From: Nitrospira sp.
GTDB taxonomy: Bacteria; Nitrospirota; Nitrospiria; Nitrospirales; Nitrospiraceae
Length of the DNA: 42,442 nt
Direction of reading: 5' to 3'
Assembly (NCBI GenBank): GCA_024331085.1
Contig: JANDJG010000013.1
Coordinates: forward strand, 1 to 42,442
Below, one piece after another: positions 1-12,065 of the stretch. The notes under the pieces are model-generated. The model saw only the letters and a list, made by a program, of their open reading frames with translations. It was not told where the DNA came from and searched no databases. How positions within the stretch are numbered: the stretch's first letter is position 1; the number at the start of each line of letters is the position of its first letter. The translations under genes and the position numbers were made by a program.

Positions 1-620
1 TCCCGGATCATCATGGGATAGGGATGAGCGCCGAGCACCGAGCCGAGCACATAGTGCGTCGTCCGCACGTTCGTGGTCCAATCGCGCATCGCTTCGCTGA
101 TGGCGTCCTTCAACGTGCGGCTGCCCGTATCCACACCCGTCACGGTGGCCCCCAGCAGCCGCATGCGGAAGACGTTGAGCGCCTGCCGCTGCATGTCTTC
201 CGTGCCCATGTAAATTTCGCACTGAAGCCCGAACAACGCGGCGGCCGTCGCGGTCGCCACCCCGTGCTGGCCGGCTCCGGTTTCAGCGATGACACGCGGT
301 TTTTTCATCCGCAGGGCGAGCAGCGCCTGGCCGATGGCGTTGTTGATCTTGTGCGCCCCCGTATGGCACAGGTCCTCGCGTTTGAGGTAGATCCTGGCCC
401 CGCCCAACTTGGCGCTCAACCGATCGGCTCGATACAGGCTCGTGGGTCGCCCGACGTAGTGTTTGAGATAATGGGCAAGCTCCGTTTGAAACCGCCGGTC
501 TTTTTTGGCCTTCGCGTACTGAGCTTCCAGTTCGAGCAGCGCCGGCATCAGAGTTTCTGGCACGTAACGGCCCCCATAGGGCCCGAACCGGCCATGGCGG
601 TCCGGCAACGAGGCTGTCAT
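1..620 (-). CDS. trpB: Tryptophan synthase beta chain (3' end beyond the left edge)
   Basis: This is the N-terminal 206 residues of the PLP enzyme that condenses indole with serine to make tryptophan, working with TrpA. The stretch [15 protein letters not shown] (about residues 80-94) is the PLP-lysine signature, with the Schiff-base lysine at about residue 91. [13 protein letters not shown] near the start and [18 protein letters not shown] are also typical TrpB. The ATG at 620 follows a GGAGAGG ribosome-binding site. The gene is cut by the window edge, so its length (normally about 400 residues) and any following trpA cannot be judged. It is the last visible gene of the trp operon, 85 nt after trpF. 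Confidence 0.96.
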   Translation of the reverse strand, partial: MTASLPDRHGRFGPYGGRYVPETLMPALLELEAQYAKAKKDRRFQTELAHYLKHYVGRPTSLYRADRLSAKLGGARIYLKREDLCHTGAHKINNAIGQALLALRMKKPRVIAETGAGQHGVATATAAALFGLQCEIYMGTEDMQRQALNVFRMRLLGATVTGVDTGSRTLKDAISEAMRDWTTNVRTTHYVLGSVLGAHPYPMMIR

Positions 621-705
621 CGACCTCTCCATTGTTTGTCAGTATGGACGATAGCACGCGACCCGTCGGCCGCGATCAACCGGCGCAGTATAGAGCCATG
701 GGACA

Positions 706-1332
706 TTACGGCACAAGCTTCACCGCGTCGATGAACGATTTCACCTTGGCCGGGTCTTTCTTCCCCGGCCGCAATTCCACGCCGCTGCTGACGTCGACCC
801 CATAAGGCCGGACCGATCGAACGGCGTCGGTCACGTTGTCCGGCGTCAGTCCGCCCGCCAGGAGAATCGGCGCCGTGCGGGCCACTTCTGCCGCCAAGGT
901 CCAATCGACGGTCCGACCGGTCCCGCCGTAGGCTTGATCGGAGAACGCGTCGATGACGAACCCGCGCACCCCCGCTCGTCCGTGGAATTCCGCCACCGCC
1001 AGCAGCGAACTCCGATCCTTCAACCGAACGGCTTTGACGGCCGGACGACCGAGCGTCTCACAGTAGAACGCGGTCTCGTCCCCGTGCAGTTGGGCCAAGG
1101 CGAATCCGCAGTCGTCCATCAGTTTCCTGACAAGGTCGGCCTCCTCGTTGACGAACACGCCGATCGGCACGACGAACGGGGGCAGCGAGGCGACAATGGC
1201 CCGTGCCGCCTCCGGTCTCACATAGCGAGGGCTTTGTCGATACATCACGAAGCCCAGCGCGTCGGCTCCGGCCTCGACCGCCACGCGCGCGTCTTCGCCG
1301 TCGGTGATTCCGCAAATTTTGACCTTCACCAT
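706..1332 (-). CDS. trpF: Phosphoribosylanthranilate isomerase
   Basis: This enzyme converts phosphoribosylanthranilate to the open-chain CdRP intermediate of tryptophan synthesis. The 208-residue TIM-barrel protein begins with the family signature VKICGIT, which includes the catalytic cysteine (residue 7). It also has GFVIDAFSD (the second catalytic residue is the aspartate here), the glycine-rich ILLAGGLTPDN phosphate-binding turn and the closing GVDVSSGVE motif. Length is standard for monofunctional TrpF. It lies 24 nt after trpC and 85 nt before trpB in one transcription unit. Nothing suggests damage or fusion. Confidence 0.96.
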   Translation of the reverse strand: MVKVKICGITDGEDARVAVEAGADALGFVMYRQSPRYVRPEAARAIVASLPPFVVPIGVFVNEEADLVRKLMDDCGFALAQLHGDETAFYCETLGRPAVKAVRLKDRSSLLAVAEFHGRAGVRGFVIDAFSDQAYGGTGRTVDWTLAAEVARTAPILLAGGLTPDNVTDAVRSVRPYGVDVSSGVELRPGKKDPAKVKSFIDAVKLVP

Positions 1333-1356
1333 GAATCAATCTCCGTCTCCCGTCGC

Positions 1357-2184
1357 TCACGCCGACCGTGAATCGTCGGTCGAAACGCCGAGCAGCTCGC
1401 GCACCTTCTCACCGGTCCGTTTCGCCCGGATGAGCGACTCGCCGACCAGCATGGCGTGCACGCCGGCTTCGACCAACCGCAGAACGTCCCGGCGGGAATG
1501 AATCCCGCTTTCGCTGACGATGAGTTTGTCGGCGGGGATTCGCTTGGCCAGCCGAAACGTCACCTCTAGATCGGTCGTGAAGGTCTTGAGGTCGCGATTG
1601 TTGATGCCGATCAATCTCGCGTCCGGCACCCATTCCAGCACCAGATCCAGCTCCCGCTCATGATGAGTCTCAAACAGCACGTCCATGCCGAGTCCGGAAG
1701 CCATGGCATGATAGTCGACCAACTGCCGGCGCTCCAATGCCGCGACGATCAGGAGCACCGCATCGGCCCCATAAGCCCGCGCCTCGTAGAACTGAACGTC
1801 GCCGACCATGAATTCCTTGTTGAGCGCGGGGAGCGGCACGGCCTTTTTGATGTCCTGGAGATAGCGGAGATCGCCTTGAAAGAAGTCTTTGTCCGTCAAC
1901 ACCGAGACCGCCGACGCTCCATGGTCGAAATAGGCCTTTGCGATGGCCACATGGTCGAACCGGTCGGCGAACTCCTCCCGCAACAACCCCAAGCTGGGCG
2001 ACGCCTTTTTGACCTCGGCGATCAACGCGGGGCTTTGCCGGGTCCTCGTCGCATCGAGCGCCACGGCAAATCCCAACGGAGCCGGAGCGTCCCGAATCAT
2101 CGCTTTGAGTTCGGCCAGATACGACCGGCTCTGCTTGTGCCGCAGTTCGGCCTTTTTGTGTTCCAGGATGCGATCAAGAATCAC
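1357..2184 (-). CDS. trpC: Indole-3-glycerol phosphate synthase
   Basis: This enzyme closes the indole ring from CdRP. It is a 275-residue TIM barrel with the substrate-binding AEVKKASPS motif (about residues 56-64), LNKEFMV carrying the catalytic lysine (about 123), GINNRDL and the IVSESGI phosphate-binding segment. An open frame continues upstream inside trpD, but the homologous part starts at the GTG at 2184, followed by ILDRILEHK, the usual IGPS N terminus. That GTG overlaps the trpD stop by 4 nt (GTGA), which fixes the start and indicates translational coupling. It is monofunctional and not fused to trpF, unlike the E. coli gene. Confidence 0.95.
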   Translation of the reverse strand: MILDRILEHKKAELRHKQSRSYLAELKAMIRDAPAPLGFAVALDATRTRQSPALIAEVKKASPSLGLLREEFADRFDHVAIAKAYFDHGASAVSVLTDKDFFQGDLRYLQDIKKAVPLPALNKEFMVGDVQFYEARAYGADAVLLIVAALERRQLVDYHAMASGLGMDVLFETHHERELDLVLEWVPDARLIGINNRDLKTFTTDLEVTFRLAKRIPADKLIVSESGIHSRRDVLRLVEAGVHAMLVGESLIRAKRTGEKVRELLGVSTDDSRSA

Positions 2185-3203
2185 GATCGTCCGACTTTGT
2201 TCGTAAACGAAATCAGTCGCTCCAACTTTTCCGCGGCGGCGCCCGAGTCGATCGTCTGTTGTGCCAGTCGAAAGCCGTCCTGCAACGTTTTTGCCTTGCC
2301 CCCGACCACCATGGCTGCAGCCGCGTTCAGACAGACGATCTCCCTGGGCGGCCCTTTGCAGCCGCGCAAAATGTCCCGCAGGATACGGGCGTTGTCGGCC
2401 GGCGTTCCTCCCGCGAACTCCTTTCGCTGCACGCGCCGCAGGCCGAACTCCTCCGGAGCGACGAAGCTGCTCGACACCACGCCGGCCTTGCCTTCGGACA
2501 CCTTCGTCCGATCCGCCAACGTCATCTCGTCCAACCCGTCCATTCCATGGATAACCAGGCAATGTTGGGTGCCAAGGTCCAGCAAGACGCGCCCAAGGAC
2601 GTCGGTCCACTTGGCATCATAGACGCCCAGCACCTGATGGGTGGCGCCCGCCGGATTCGCCAACGGCCCCAGCAGGTTTAAGATCGTTCTGATCCCCAAG
2701 TCGCGTCTCGGCCCGGCGCAATGTTTCATCGCTTCGTGGTAAAGCGGCGCGAACAGAAATCCCACCCCCACCTCGTCGATACAGTCGGCCACGTGATTCG
2801 GCTCCAAATCGATCTTGACGCCCAGCTCGGTCAACACGTCGGCGCTGCCGCACTTGGACGACACCGACCGGTTGCCATGCTTGGCCACGGTAATCCCCGC
2901 CCCGGCGGCCACCAACGCGGCGGCGGTCGAGATATTGAAGGTCTGCGCGCCGTCCCCCCCCGTGCCGCAGGTATCGACGACGATTTTGGCGCCGACCCTG
3001 ATCCGAACGGAGCGGGAACGCATGGCCCTCACCGAGCCGACGATTTCCTCCACCGTTTCTCCCTTTTGCCTGAGCCCCATGAGGTAGGCGGCGATCTGCG
3101 CGGGAGTCGCGGACCCGTCCATGATTTCGGCCATGACCGCTTCCGTTTCCTGCGCGGACAAGTTGTTTCGGTCGGCCAGTTTGGCGATGGCGTCTCTGAT
3201 CAT
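2181..3203 (-). CDS. trpD: Anthranilate phosphoribosyltransferase
   Basis: This enzyme transfers phosphoribose from PRPP to anthranilate. It is a 340-residue protein of the nucleoside phosphorylase class III fold. The PRPP-binding DTCGTGGDG motif is at about residues 77-85, and KHGNRSVSSKCGSADVLTELG starts at about 108. The N-terminal helical bundle (SAQETEAVMAEIMDGSATPAQIAAYLMGL) is standard. The ATG at 3203 lies 22 nt after trpG. The 3' end overlaps trpC by 4 nt. It is separate from trpG, unlike the enterobacterial TrpGD fusion. Confidence 0.96.
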   Translation of the reverse strand: MIRDAIAKLADRNNLSAQETEAVMAEIMDGSATPAQIAAYLMGLRQKGETVEEIVGSVRAMRSRSVRIRVGAKIVVDTCGTGGDGAQTFNISTAAALVAAGAGITVAKHGNRSVSSKCGSADVLTELGVKIDLEPNHVADCIDEVGVGFLFAPLYHEAMKHCAGPRRDLGIRTILNLLGPLANPAGATHQVLGVYDAKWTDVLGRVLLDLGTQHCLVIHGMDGLDEMTLADRTKVSEGKAGVVSSSFVAPEEFGLRRVQRKEFAGGTPADNARILRDILRGCKGPPREIVCLNAAAAMVVGGKAKTLQDGFRLAQQTIDSGAAAEKLERLISFTNKVGRS

Positions 3204-3225
3204 GTCGATGAGCCTGCGGAGATGG

Positions 3226-3789
3226 TCACAGTTTTAGGAAGTTCCTCAGCAAATCTTTCCCGGCGGTCGTCAGGATCGACTCGGGGTGAAACTGCACCCC
3301 TTCGGCCCCCGATGTTTTGTGGCGAATGCCCATGATCTCTCCCTCGTCGGTCTCCGCGGAAATCTCGAAACAGCCGGGAAGGGTCGCGCGATCGACGATC
3401 AACGAATGGTACCGCGTCGCTTCAAACGGGTTGGGTAACTCTCGATAAATCGTCCGGCCGTCGTGCCGGATCATCGAGGTCTTGCCGTGCATCAAGCGCG
3501 GAGCGCGGATGATGGTTCCTCCGAAGGCGGCGGCCAGCGATTGATGTCCCAAGCAGACGCCGAGAATCGGAATTTTTCCCGCGAACGTGCGGATCGCCTC
3601 GACGGAAATGCCGGCTTCCTTGGGAGTACAGGGGCCGGGAGAAACGACGATGCGGGAGGGGCGCAGGTCTTCAATGCGAGCGAGCGTGATCTCGTCGTTG
3701 CGATAGACGACGACGTCTTGGCCCAACTCGCCGAGATATTGCACCAGGTTGTAGGTAAACGAATCGTAGTTGTCGATGACCAGCAGCAT
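3226..3789 (-). CDS. trpG: Anthranilate synthase glutamine amidotransferase (component II)
   Basis: This is a class I glutamine amidotransferase that supplies ammonia to TrpE. The 187-residue protein starts [18 protein letters not shown] and has the nucleophile motif [14 protein letters not shown] (Cys79) and the [11 protein letters not shown]is-Glu pair near the C terminus, so the catalytic triad is complete. TrpG and PabA are close relatives and one protein can serve both anthranilate and aminodeoxychorismate synthases. Its position between trpE and trpD supports the tryptophan role, but dual use is possible because no pabA is seen in this window. Confidence 0.95.
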   Translation of the reverse strand: MLLVIDNYDSFTYNLVQYLGELGQDVVVYRNDEITLARIEDLRPSRIVVSPGPCTPKEAGISVEAIRTFAGKIPILGVCLGHQSLAAAFGGTIIRAPRLMHGKTSMIRHDGRTIYRELPNPFEATRYHSLIVDRATLPGCFEISAETDEGEIMGIRHKTSGAEGVQFHPESILTTAGKDLLRNFLKL

Positions 3790-3852
3790 AACGTGAAAGG
3801 GGCCGATCGCCGGCTTGTAACCGACGACCGTATCGCGCCCCGCCTTCCGACC

Positions 3853-5349
3853 CTATTCCAACCCCTGCTCCGCCAGCTCGATCGCCTTCATCATGGCCCT
3901 GGCCTTATTGCAGGTCTCTTCATATTCGTGCTCGGGGCTCGAATCGGCGACGATGCCCGCGCCGGCCTGAATGAAGGCCCGATGGCGAAACACGACCACC
4001 GTCCGGATGTTGATGCACATGTCCATATTGCCGGAAAAACTGATGTACCCCACCGCCCCGGCATAGGGACCCCGTTTCGTCGGCTCCAACTCCTCGATAA
4101 TTTCCATCGCCCTGATTTTCGGCGCACCGGACACGGTGCCGGCCGGGAAACAGGCCTTGAGCACGTCATAGACGGTTTTGGATCGAGCCAATTTCCCCGT
4201 CACGTTGGAAACGATGTGCATCACGTGGGAATACCGTTCGACCGTCATCAGCGATTCCACCTGCACGGAGCCCGGTTCAGCCACCCGCCCGACGTCGTTT
4301 CTCCCCAGATCGACGAGCATGATGTGTTCCGCCCGCTCTTTGGCGTCGGCGAGGAGGCGCCGCTCCAGTTGAACATCTTCTTCCGGCGTCGCCCCGCGTC
4401 TCCTGGTTCCCGCGATCGGGCGCACCGAAATGAGCCCGTCTTCACAACGGACCAGAATCTCCGGCGAGGACCCGATCAGCTCGACTCCGGCGACGCGCAG
4501 ATAATACATGTAGGGCGAGGGATTGACGACGCGCAGCGCCCGATAGAGTTGAAACGGCGGCGCCTGAAGGTTGGTCTCCCATCGTTGGGACAACACGCAC
4601 TGAAAAATGTCTCCGGCCTTGATGTACTCTTTCGCCGTTTCCACCATCTTTTCAAAGTCCGCCTTACTCATGTTCGGCGTAAAACGGAGGGGAGAACGAC
4701 GGCGCTTCGGCCGTGCTTGACGAAGAGGGCGGCGCAACCGGGCGATCATCTTTTCGATGTTGCCGATCGCGGCCCGATACGCGGAGCGAACGTCGCGATC
4801 CGAGGCGGACTTTACGTGCGCATTGGCCACGACTTTGATCTTTTGCGAGACGTTGTCGAAAATCAGCAGCGTTTCGGTCAACAAGAGGGCGAAATCAGGA
4901 ATGTCGAGCCGATCTTTGGGGCGAGATGGGATCGCCTCGAACGTCTTCACCATATCGTAGCCGATATAGCCGACGACTCCTCCGACGAAACGAGGCAGAC
5001 CGGGAACCGTCACGGGCCGATAGGCCTCCATGAATTCCCGCAACCGATCGAGAGGAGCGCCGCGCCCCGGAATCCGCCTGGTCCGTTTCCCTTCCTTGAC
5101 AAGGAGATCGCCTCGATCTTCGACGATCACGGTCGTGGCGCCGCTTCCCAAAAAGGAATACCGCGCCCACTTTTCTCCCCCTTGAATGCTTTCGAGCAGA
5201 TAGGCCGACGGGCCGTGATCGATCTTGGCGAACGCGGACACCGGCGTATCATGGTCCGCCAAAATCTCCCGATACAACGGAATGAGATTCCCCTCCTTCG
5301 TGCGGGAACGAAAGTCCTCGAAGCTGAGCGAATACGATTGCGATCCCAT
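3853..5349 (-). CDS. trpE: Anthranilate synthase component I
   Basis: This is the chorismate-converting subunit and first committed enzyme of tryptophan synthesis. The 498-residue protein has the chorismate-binding motifs PIAGTRRRG (about 311-319), LVDLGRNDVGRV (from about 345), GTVSGAPKIRAM (404-415) and YAGAVGYISF. The N-terminal LLES segment (about 51-54) is part of the tryptophan feedback site in this family, so allosteric inhibition is expected. A basic linker (about 205-220, rich in Arg and Lys) separates the halves. The ATG at 5349 is 13 nt after the lysM lipoprotein gene, and trpG follows after 63 nt. No Trp-rich leader peptide was found before it. Confidence 0.96.
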   Translation of the reverse strand: MGSQSYSLSFEDFRSRTKEGNLIPLYREILADHDTPVSAFAKIDHGPSAYLLESIQGGEKWARYSFLGSGATTVIVEDRGDLLVKEGKRTRRIPGRGAPLDRLREFMEAYRPVTVPGLPRFVGGVVGYIGYDMVKTFEAIPSRPKDRLDIPDFALLLTETLLIFDNVSQKIKVVANAHVKSASDRDVRSAYRAAIGNIEKMIARLRRPLRQARPKRRRSPLRFTPNMSKADFEKMVETAKEYIKAGDIFQCVLSQRWETNLQAPPFQLYRALRVVNPSPYMYYLRVAGVELIGSSPEILVRCEDGLISVRPIAGTRRRGATPEEDVQLERRLLADAKERAEHIMLVDLGRNDVGRVAEPGSVQVESLMTVERYSHVMHIVSNVTGKLARSKTVYDVLKACFPAGTVSGAPKIRAMEIIEELEPTKRGPYAGAVGYISFSGNMDMCINIRTVVVFRHRAFIQAGAGIVADSSPEHEYEETCNKARAMMKAIELAEQGLE

Positions 5350-5362
5350 TCCGCGCGATCCG

Positions 5363-6037
5363 TTACTCGATTCCCACGATCAATCGCTGGCCGACTTCGA
5401 TGATGTCGTCCGGCAACTTATTCATCTGTTTCAATTTCTCGGTTTCGATCCCGTAGCGCCGGCTGATGCGAAACAGCGTCTCCCCCGGTTTGACGACATG
5501 GACGATCGTCCCTCCCTTACCGGATGGAATCGGCTCTTTGGGTATGTCCACGCCTTTCGCCGCTTTCGGTGGAATCGGCTGGGGCTTATCGCCGGAGGGC
5601 TGCGACTCGGTGGGTAAATCCGATTTTTTCGACTTCGCCGTCTGACCGCCCAGTTTGCGCATCTCCTCCATGGCCTTCCGCTCAAGGAGCGCCGCTTCCT
5701 TCACGGCTTCGGTCTCTTCCTGGAGGCGCGTCATTTGTTCGCGGATCGACTGGATTTGAGCGAGCAATTCCCGGTTGCGAGCTTCGAACTCCACTAATTC
5801 ACGCTTGGTCCGCTTGACCTCGCTCTCCAATTCCGCGGCCCGCCGTTCTTCTTGAGCCAGTAATCGCTGAAAATTCAGGCTCCGCGCCTTTTCGGCATCG
5901 TATTTCTCTTCCAGCACCACGCATCCGCCGAGCAGGAGGCCGCACGCGACCAGCATGCCGGCCGGCGAACTTCGCAGCACCTTCCATGCCTTTCGCTTCC
6001 ATGTCTTCCGATTGACCGTCGCCGCGTCTCTTTCCAT
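5363..6037 (-). CDS. LysM-domain lipoprotein with coiled coil, first gene of the trp operon
   Basis: This 224-residue predicted lipoprotein has a basic N terminus, a hydrophobic stretch and a lipobox LLGGC with the lipidated Cys at about residue 39. A long charged coiled coil (about 50-120) follows, then a Pro/Lys-rich linker and one C-terminal LysM peptidoglycan-binding module beginning IVHVVKPGETLFRISRRYGI. It should sit in the periplasm on a membrane anchor and bind the cell wall. The ATG at 6037 is preceded by AGGAGG. The gene ends only 13 nt before trpE and shares its promoter, so it is probably cotranscribed with tryptophan genes. Its specific role is unknown; the architecture resembles cell-wall organising or division-accessory proteins. 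Confidence 0.85.
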   Translation of the reverse strand: MERDAATVNRKTWKRKAWKVLRSSPAGMLVACGLLLGGCVVLEEKYDAEKARSLNFQRLLAQEERRAAELESEVKRTKRELVEFEARNRELLAQIQSIREQMTRLQEETEAVKEAALLERKAMEEMRKLGGQTAKSKKSDLPTESQPSGDKPQPIPPKAAKGVDIPKEPIPSGKGGTIVHVVKPGETLFRISRRYGIETEKLKQMNKLPDDIIEVGQRLIVGIE

Positions 6038-6133
6038 CACTTCCTCCTTCCGACGACCCTCACCCCTCGGGACTTCATAGAACCGCGAACCGCCCCCTCG
6101 GCCGATCTTGGGCAGCCTCCCGGAGAAAGGATT

Positions 6134-6162
6134 AGAATAGTGGCCGACGGCGCGAAAGTCAA
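6134..6162 (-). promoter_or_regulatory. Sigma70-type promoter of the lysM-trp operon
   Basis: On the minus strand TTGACT (6162-6157) is followed after 17 bp by TATTCT (6139-6134), a near-consensus housekeeping promoter. Transcription would begin near 6127, leaving a leader of about 90 nt before the lysM lipoprotein ATG. The leader contains no obvious Trp codon run or attenuator hairpin. Confidence 0.65.
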
Positions 6163-6183
6163 AGCGAGCCGAGGCTCCACGGT

Positions 6184-9585
<3,402 letters not shown>

Positions 9586-9805
9586 TTGTGATCGTTACTT
9601 AAGGATGTTCTATCGAAGCGGACTGTCGGGAAACCGGGCGTGCGTCATGACGAGGAGCAAGTTGTATCACCATTTTGGGGAGTCTCCTACGGATTTCCAA
9701 TGTTTTCCGACACCGATACATCTACCATAGGGGAAGAGTCGAGGCAAGCTATTCACAAAAAAATCAAAATAAATCAATAAATTATAAATCATCCGCGCGG
9801 TTGCT

Positions 9806-10486
9806 TCATCCGTCGTCCCGCACGACGAACGACTCGACGTTCAGCTTGCGGTCCAAACGAGCAGCGGCGGCTTGGGCCTCAGCCTCCGTTCTGAATTCCC
9901 CGATCTGGACCCGATAGCGACGCCCTTCCGGCAAATCAACTCGGGTAATGCGACCGCCCGGAAACTCCGCCTGGGCCTGGGAGAAGAGCGTTTTGGCATT
10001 CTCCGGATCGACGAACGAGCCGATCTGCACTCTGAGGGCTCCCGGGCCGCCGGGCCGAGGAGAATAGCCGATCACCCGCAATTCGATCTCATCGGTCCCT
10101 CTTCCCGTCATCCCGATGGCTTTTGCGCCCGCCAGCGACAGATCCAGGACTCGCCCCCTCACAAAAGGGCCTCGGTCATTGATCCGCACCGTCACTTGAC
10201 GGCCGGACGTCAAGGAACGGACGACAGCAACGGAGCCCAGGGGCAATGTTCGATGGGCGGCGGTCAACTGGTGCATGTTGTACCGCTCCCCGTTGGCGGT
10301 CTTGTTTCCGTGAAAGCCAGGCCCGTACCACGAGGCGACGCCCCGTTGGATAAAGCCGATCGGGTAGCCTGGAGGGTGATCGACCTGAGCAGGAGACGAT
10401 CTGCAACTTTGAAGGGCAAGAGCGCCGCAGAGAGCGACTGCGGCAGCCAATCCGTGGACGATTCGCGCAAGCGGCTGAGGCCGCAT
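9806..10486 (-). CDS. rlpA: RlpA-type septal ring lytic transglycosylase / SPOR-domain lipoprotein
   Basis: This 226-residue lipoprotein has a signal peptide with lipobox LQSC (Cys28). It carries a double-psi beta-barrel domain with GVASWYGPGFHGNKTANGE (about 49-67) and RINDRGPFVRGRVLDLS, and a C-terminal SPOR domain (about 146-226; RVQIGSFVDPENA, YRVQIGEFRTEAEA). RlpA proteins act at the division septum; SPOR binds denuded glycan strands, and some members cleave them. The gene begins 3 nt after the ACT-domain gene, so the two are probably cotranscribed although their roles are not obviously related. The upstream 220 bp (9586-9805) is AT-rich with no gene. Confidence 0.9.
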   Translation of the reverse strand: MRPQPLARIVHGLAAAVALCGALALQSCRSSPAQVDHPPGYPIGFIQRGVASWYGPGFHGNKTANGERYNMHQLTAAHRTLPLGSVAVVRSLTSGRQVTVRINDRGPFVRGRVLDLSLAGAKAIGMTGRGTDEIELRVIGYSPRPGGPGALRVQIGSFVDPENAKTLFSQAQAEFPGGRITRVDLPEGRRYRVQIGEFRTEAEAQAAAARLDRKLNVESFVVRDDG

Positions 10487-10489
10487 GGG

Positions 10490-10900
10490 TCAAAACTCAT
10501 CAAGGGATTGATTGCGAAGGACCGTCAACGCCTTGTTGGTGTTGGAAACAGTCAGGACCACGATAGCCCGTTTCCCTTCCCTGGACGGCGTACAGTATCC
10601 GCATTTAATGTTGATGCGGTGCTTATTCAACAAATCGGCCACTTCTTTGAGTGCCCCCGGTTTGTTTTCGAGACTGAGCAACAGAGCCGTCTCTTCGGCA
10701 AATCTGACCTTTGCCGCCTTGAGCGCGGCCCGAGCCCCCTCGACGTCGGCGACTAAGAGACGGAGTTTGCCCCTCCCAGTCACCTCGGGAGCGGAAAACG
10801 CCTTGATGTTGACTCCCGCCTCGCCCAAGACCGACGCCACTTTGGCCAACACACCGGGTTTACTGAGACTGCTGACGACGAACTGCGTCGTGGTAGGCAT
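10490..10900 (-). CDS. Tandem ACT-domain protein
   Basis: This 136-residue protein consists of two ACT modules with no catalytic domain. The first starts TQFVVSSLSKPGVLAKVASVLGEAGVNI, the second ALLLSLENKPGALKEVADLLNKHRINIK. Both have the beta-alpha-beta pattern and the Pro-Gly turn that binds amino acids. Stand-alone ACT pairs are usually amino-acid sensors; which ligand or partner applies here is unknown. It could act on aspartate or branched-chain metabolism, as related short proteins are often annotated, but nothing local confirms that. It shares a transcript with rlpA. A promoter-like element lies 180 nt upstream (11084-11131). Confidence 0.8.
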   Translation of the reverse strand: MPTTTQFVVSSLSKPGVLAKVASVLGEAGVNIKAFSAPEVTGRGKLRLLVADVEGARAALKAAKVRFAEETALLLSLENKPGALKEVADLLNKHRINIKCGYCTPSREGKRAIVVLTVSNTNKALTVLRNQSLDEF

Positions 10901-11409
10901 ATCCTGCGACTCCGTATTGAAGTTTTGTACGATGCCGGCTATTTCACCAACGGCCCAGATTGGACCATACAGTTTCAGGCGCTAATACGTGCATCTTGCT
11001 CGCCCCTCGCCCTCACCGTCCGTCGAGAAACACCTGTCACTACCTTGCTTGCAGCGCGGCACCCGTTCGGCGTGAGGAATGCTCATCTATATATAGATGG
11101 AGCATCATCCTGTCAACGCGAACGATAGTATCGGCCAATATGCCCGTCCGTTCCCCAAATGAGTCATCAGCAGAGAATTAATGCCGCGAAACGCGGCTTC
11201 GGAATGGACTCCAAGCAAAAAACCATCGATAAGCCTCGTCACCGCTGATCAGGAGCAGAGGCTCACCAACGGCTATGCTATTTCTGCTCACCAAGTTCGC
11301 GCTCATTTCGATCTTGCGCTATTGAGTAGCCGGTTCGCGGCTACACACTTCTATGTATTCTTTCTTGAGCCTGGTGGACTGCCCATCGCACGCTCTCCCG
11401 TTTGCAAGG
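10901..11409. other. Gene-free interval between the ACT gene and the psiE-like gene
   Basis: No convincing gene is present. The interval contains the promoter/palindrome element at 11084-11131 and a small perfect hairpin (GCCGCG-AAA-CGCGGC, 11183-11197) without a T run. Short open frames here show no family features, codon pattern or ribosome-binding site. Confidence 0.6.
11084..11131 (-). promoter_or_regulatory. Promoter-like element with NrdR-like palindromes
   Basis: A perfect 16-bp palindrome CATCTATATATAGATG (11084-11099) contains CTATATATAG, the core of an NrdR box. On the minus strand TTGACA (11116-11111) is followed after 17 bp by TATATA inside this palindrome. A second, weaker box-like stretch lies at 11116-11131, exactly 32 bp from the first. 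This is the same arrangement as in front of nrdJ. The promoter would read toward the ACT-rlpA pair with a leader of about 175 nt. The promoter is reasonable; NrdR control is speculative because the second box matches only about 10 of 16 positions. Confidence 0.4.
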
Positions 11410-11949
11410 CTAGTGCGATGAGCTGTTTTCGCTCCTCCATATCATGGGCGGTGGAACAGTTCGGCGCGAGAGATACACCGCGACAATCAGGGCCACCACG
11501 ACCAGCACATTCGCCCCAAGGTCCATGAGATAGCGGTTGAATATGAGATCGGTGAGTTCGCCCATATACGACACCTGAGCTCCGGTGGTCAGGATACGTC
11601 TCGTTGAGGCAATGACGCCGATATAGAGGAATGGTTCCAAGGTAATCACTTTGGTCTTGAGAAAATTAATGGTGGTCCTGAACAACTCCAATAGAATGAT
11701 CACCAGCAAGAGATCATGAACCAGCCCGAGGACAGCAAGAACCGGGTTTTCTCCCACTGTGACCGCAAACACGTACCACGCACGGGAAAAGAGCACCATG
11801 CTGACCACCAGGAAACTCAGTCCGGTCGTGAAGTATCCAAATCTGTCAAGAATCTCCATCATGCCGATCATCCTGTCACTCAAGATGCCTTCAAAAAAGG
11901 ACCATCGCTTGGTCTGGACATGTCTAGCCAATTCAACGACGTTCTCCAT
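11410..11949 (-). CDS. PsiE-like four-helix membrane protein
   Basis: This is a protein of about 179 residues with four predicted membrane helices (around FGYFTTGLSFLVVSMVLFS, ENPVLAVLGLVHDLLLVIILL, the VITLEPFLYIGVIASTRRIL region and LGANVLVVVALIVAVYL). The order and the LEPFLYIGVIASTRRIL segment resemble the phosphate-starvation-inducible PsiE family, whose molecular role is not established. Two ATG codons are adjacent (11952 and 11949); GAGGAG lies 5 nt before the second, which is therefore preferred. The gene lies downstream of the 32-residue membrane protein gene, 116 nt away, possibly on one transcript. Confidence 0.7.
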   Translation of the reverse strand: MENVVELARHVQTKRWSFFEGILSDRMIGMMEILDRFGYFTTGLSFLVVSMVLFSRAWYVFAVTVGENPVLAVLGLVHDLLLVIILLELFRTTINFLKTKVITLEPFLYIGVIASTRRILTTGAQVSYMGELTDLIFNRYLMDLGANVLVVVALIVAVYLSRRTVPPPMIWRSENSSSH

Positions 11950-12065
11950 CATTTCTCCTCACATACTGCGCATATCCTCATCCTCACTCGACAGGCATGC
12001 CGCCCGGCCATAGGCGAACAAGCTACAAAGTAGCGTTGCACCTTGTCTGCCGTCTGACGGTGCAA

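Noticed and set aside
2185..2610. N-terminal extension of trpC suggesting a fusion
   Set aside because: The extension lies inside trpD in another frame; the GTG at 2184 overlapping the trpD stop is the natural start.
3463..5403. 646-residue open frame on the plus strand
   Set aside because: It is antisense to trpG and trpE, whose motifs are complete.
6038..6133. Trp attenuator or leader peptide
   Set aside because: No run of Trp codons and no pair of alternative hairpins followed by a T run was found.
11181..11528. 115-residue plus-strand frame
   Set aside because: No ribosome-binding site and no family; it overlaps the psiE-like gene antisense.
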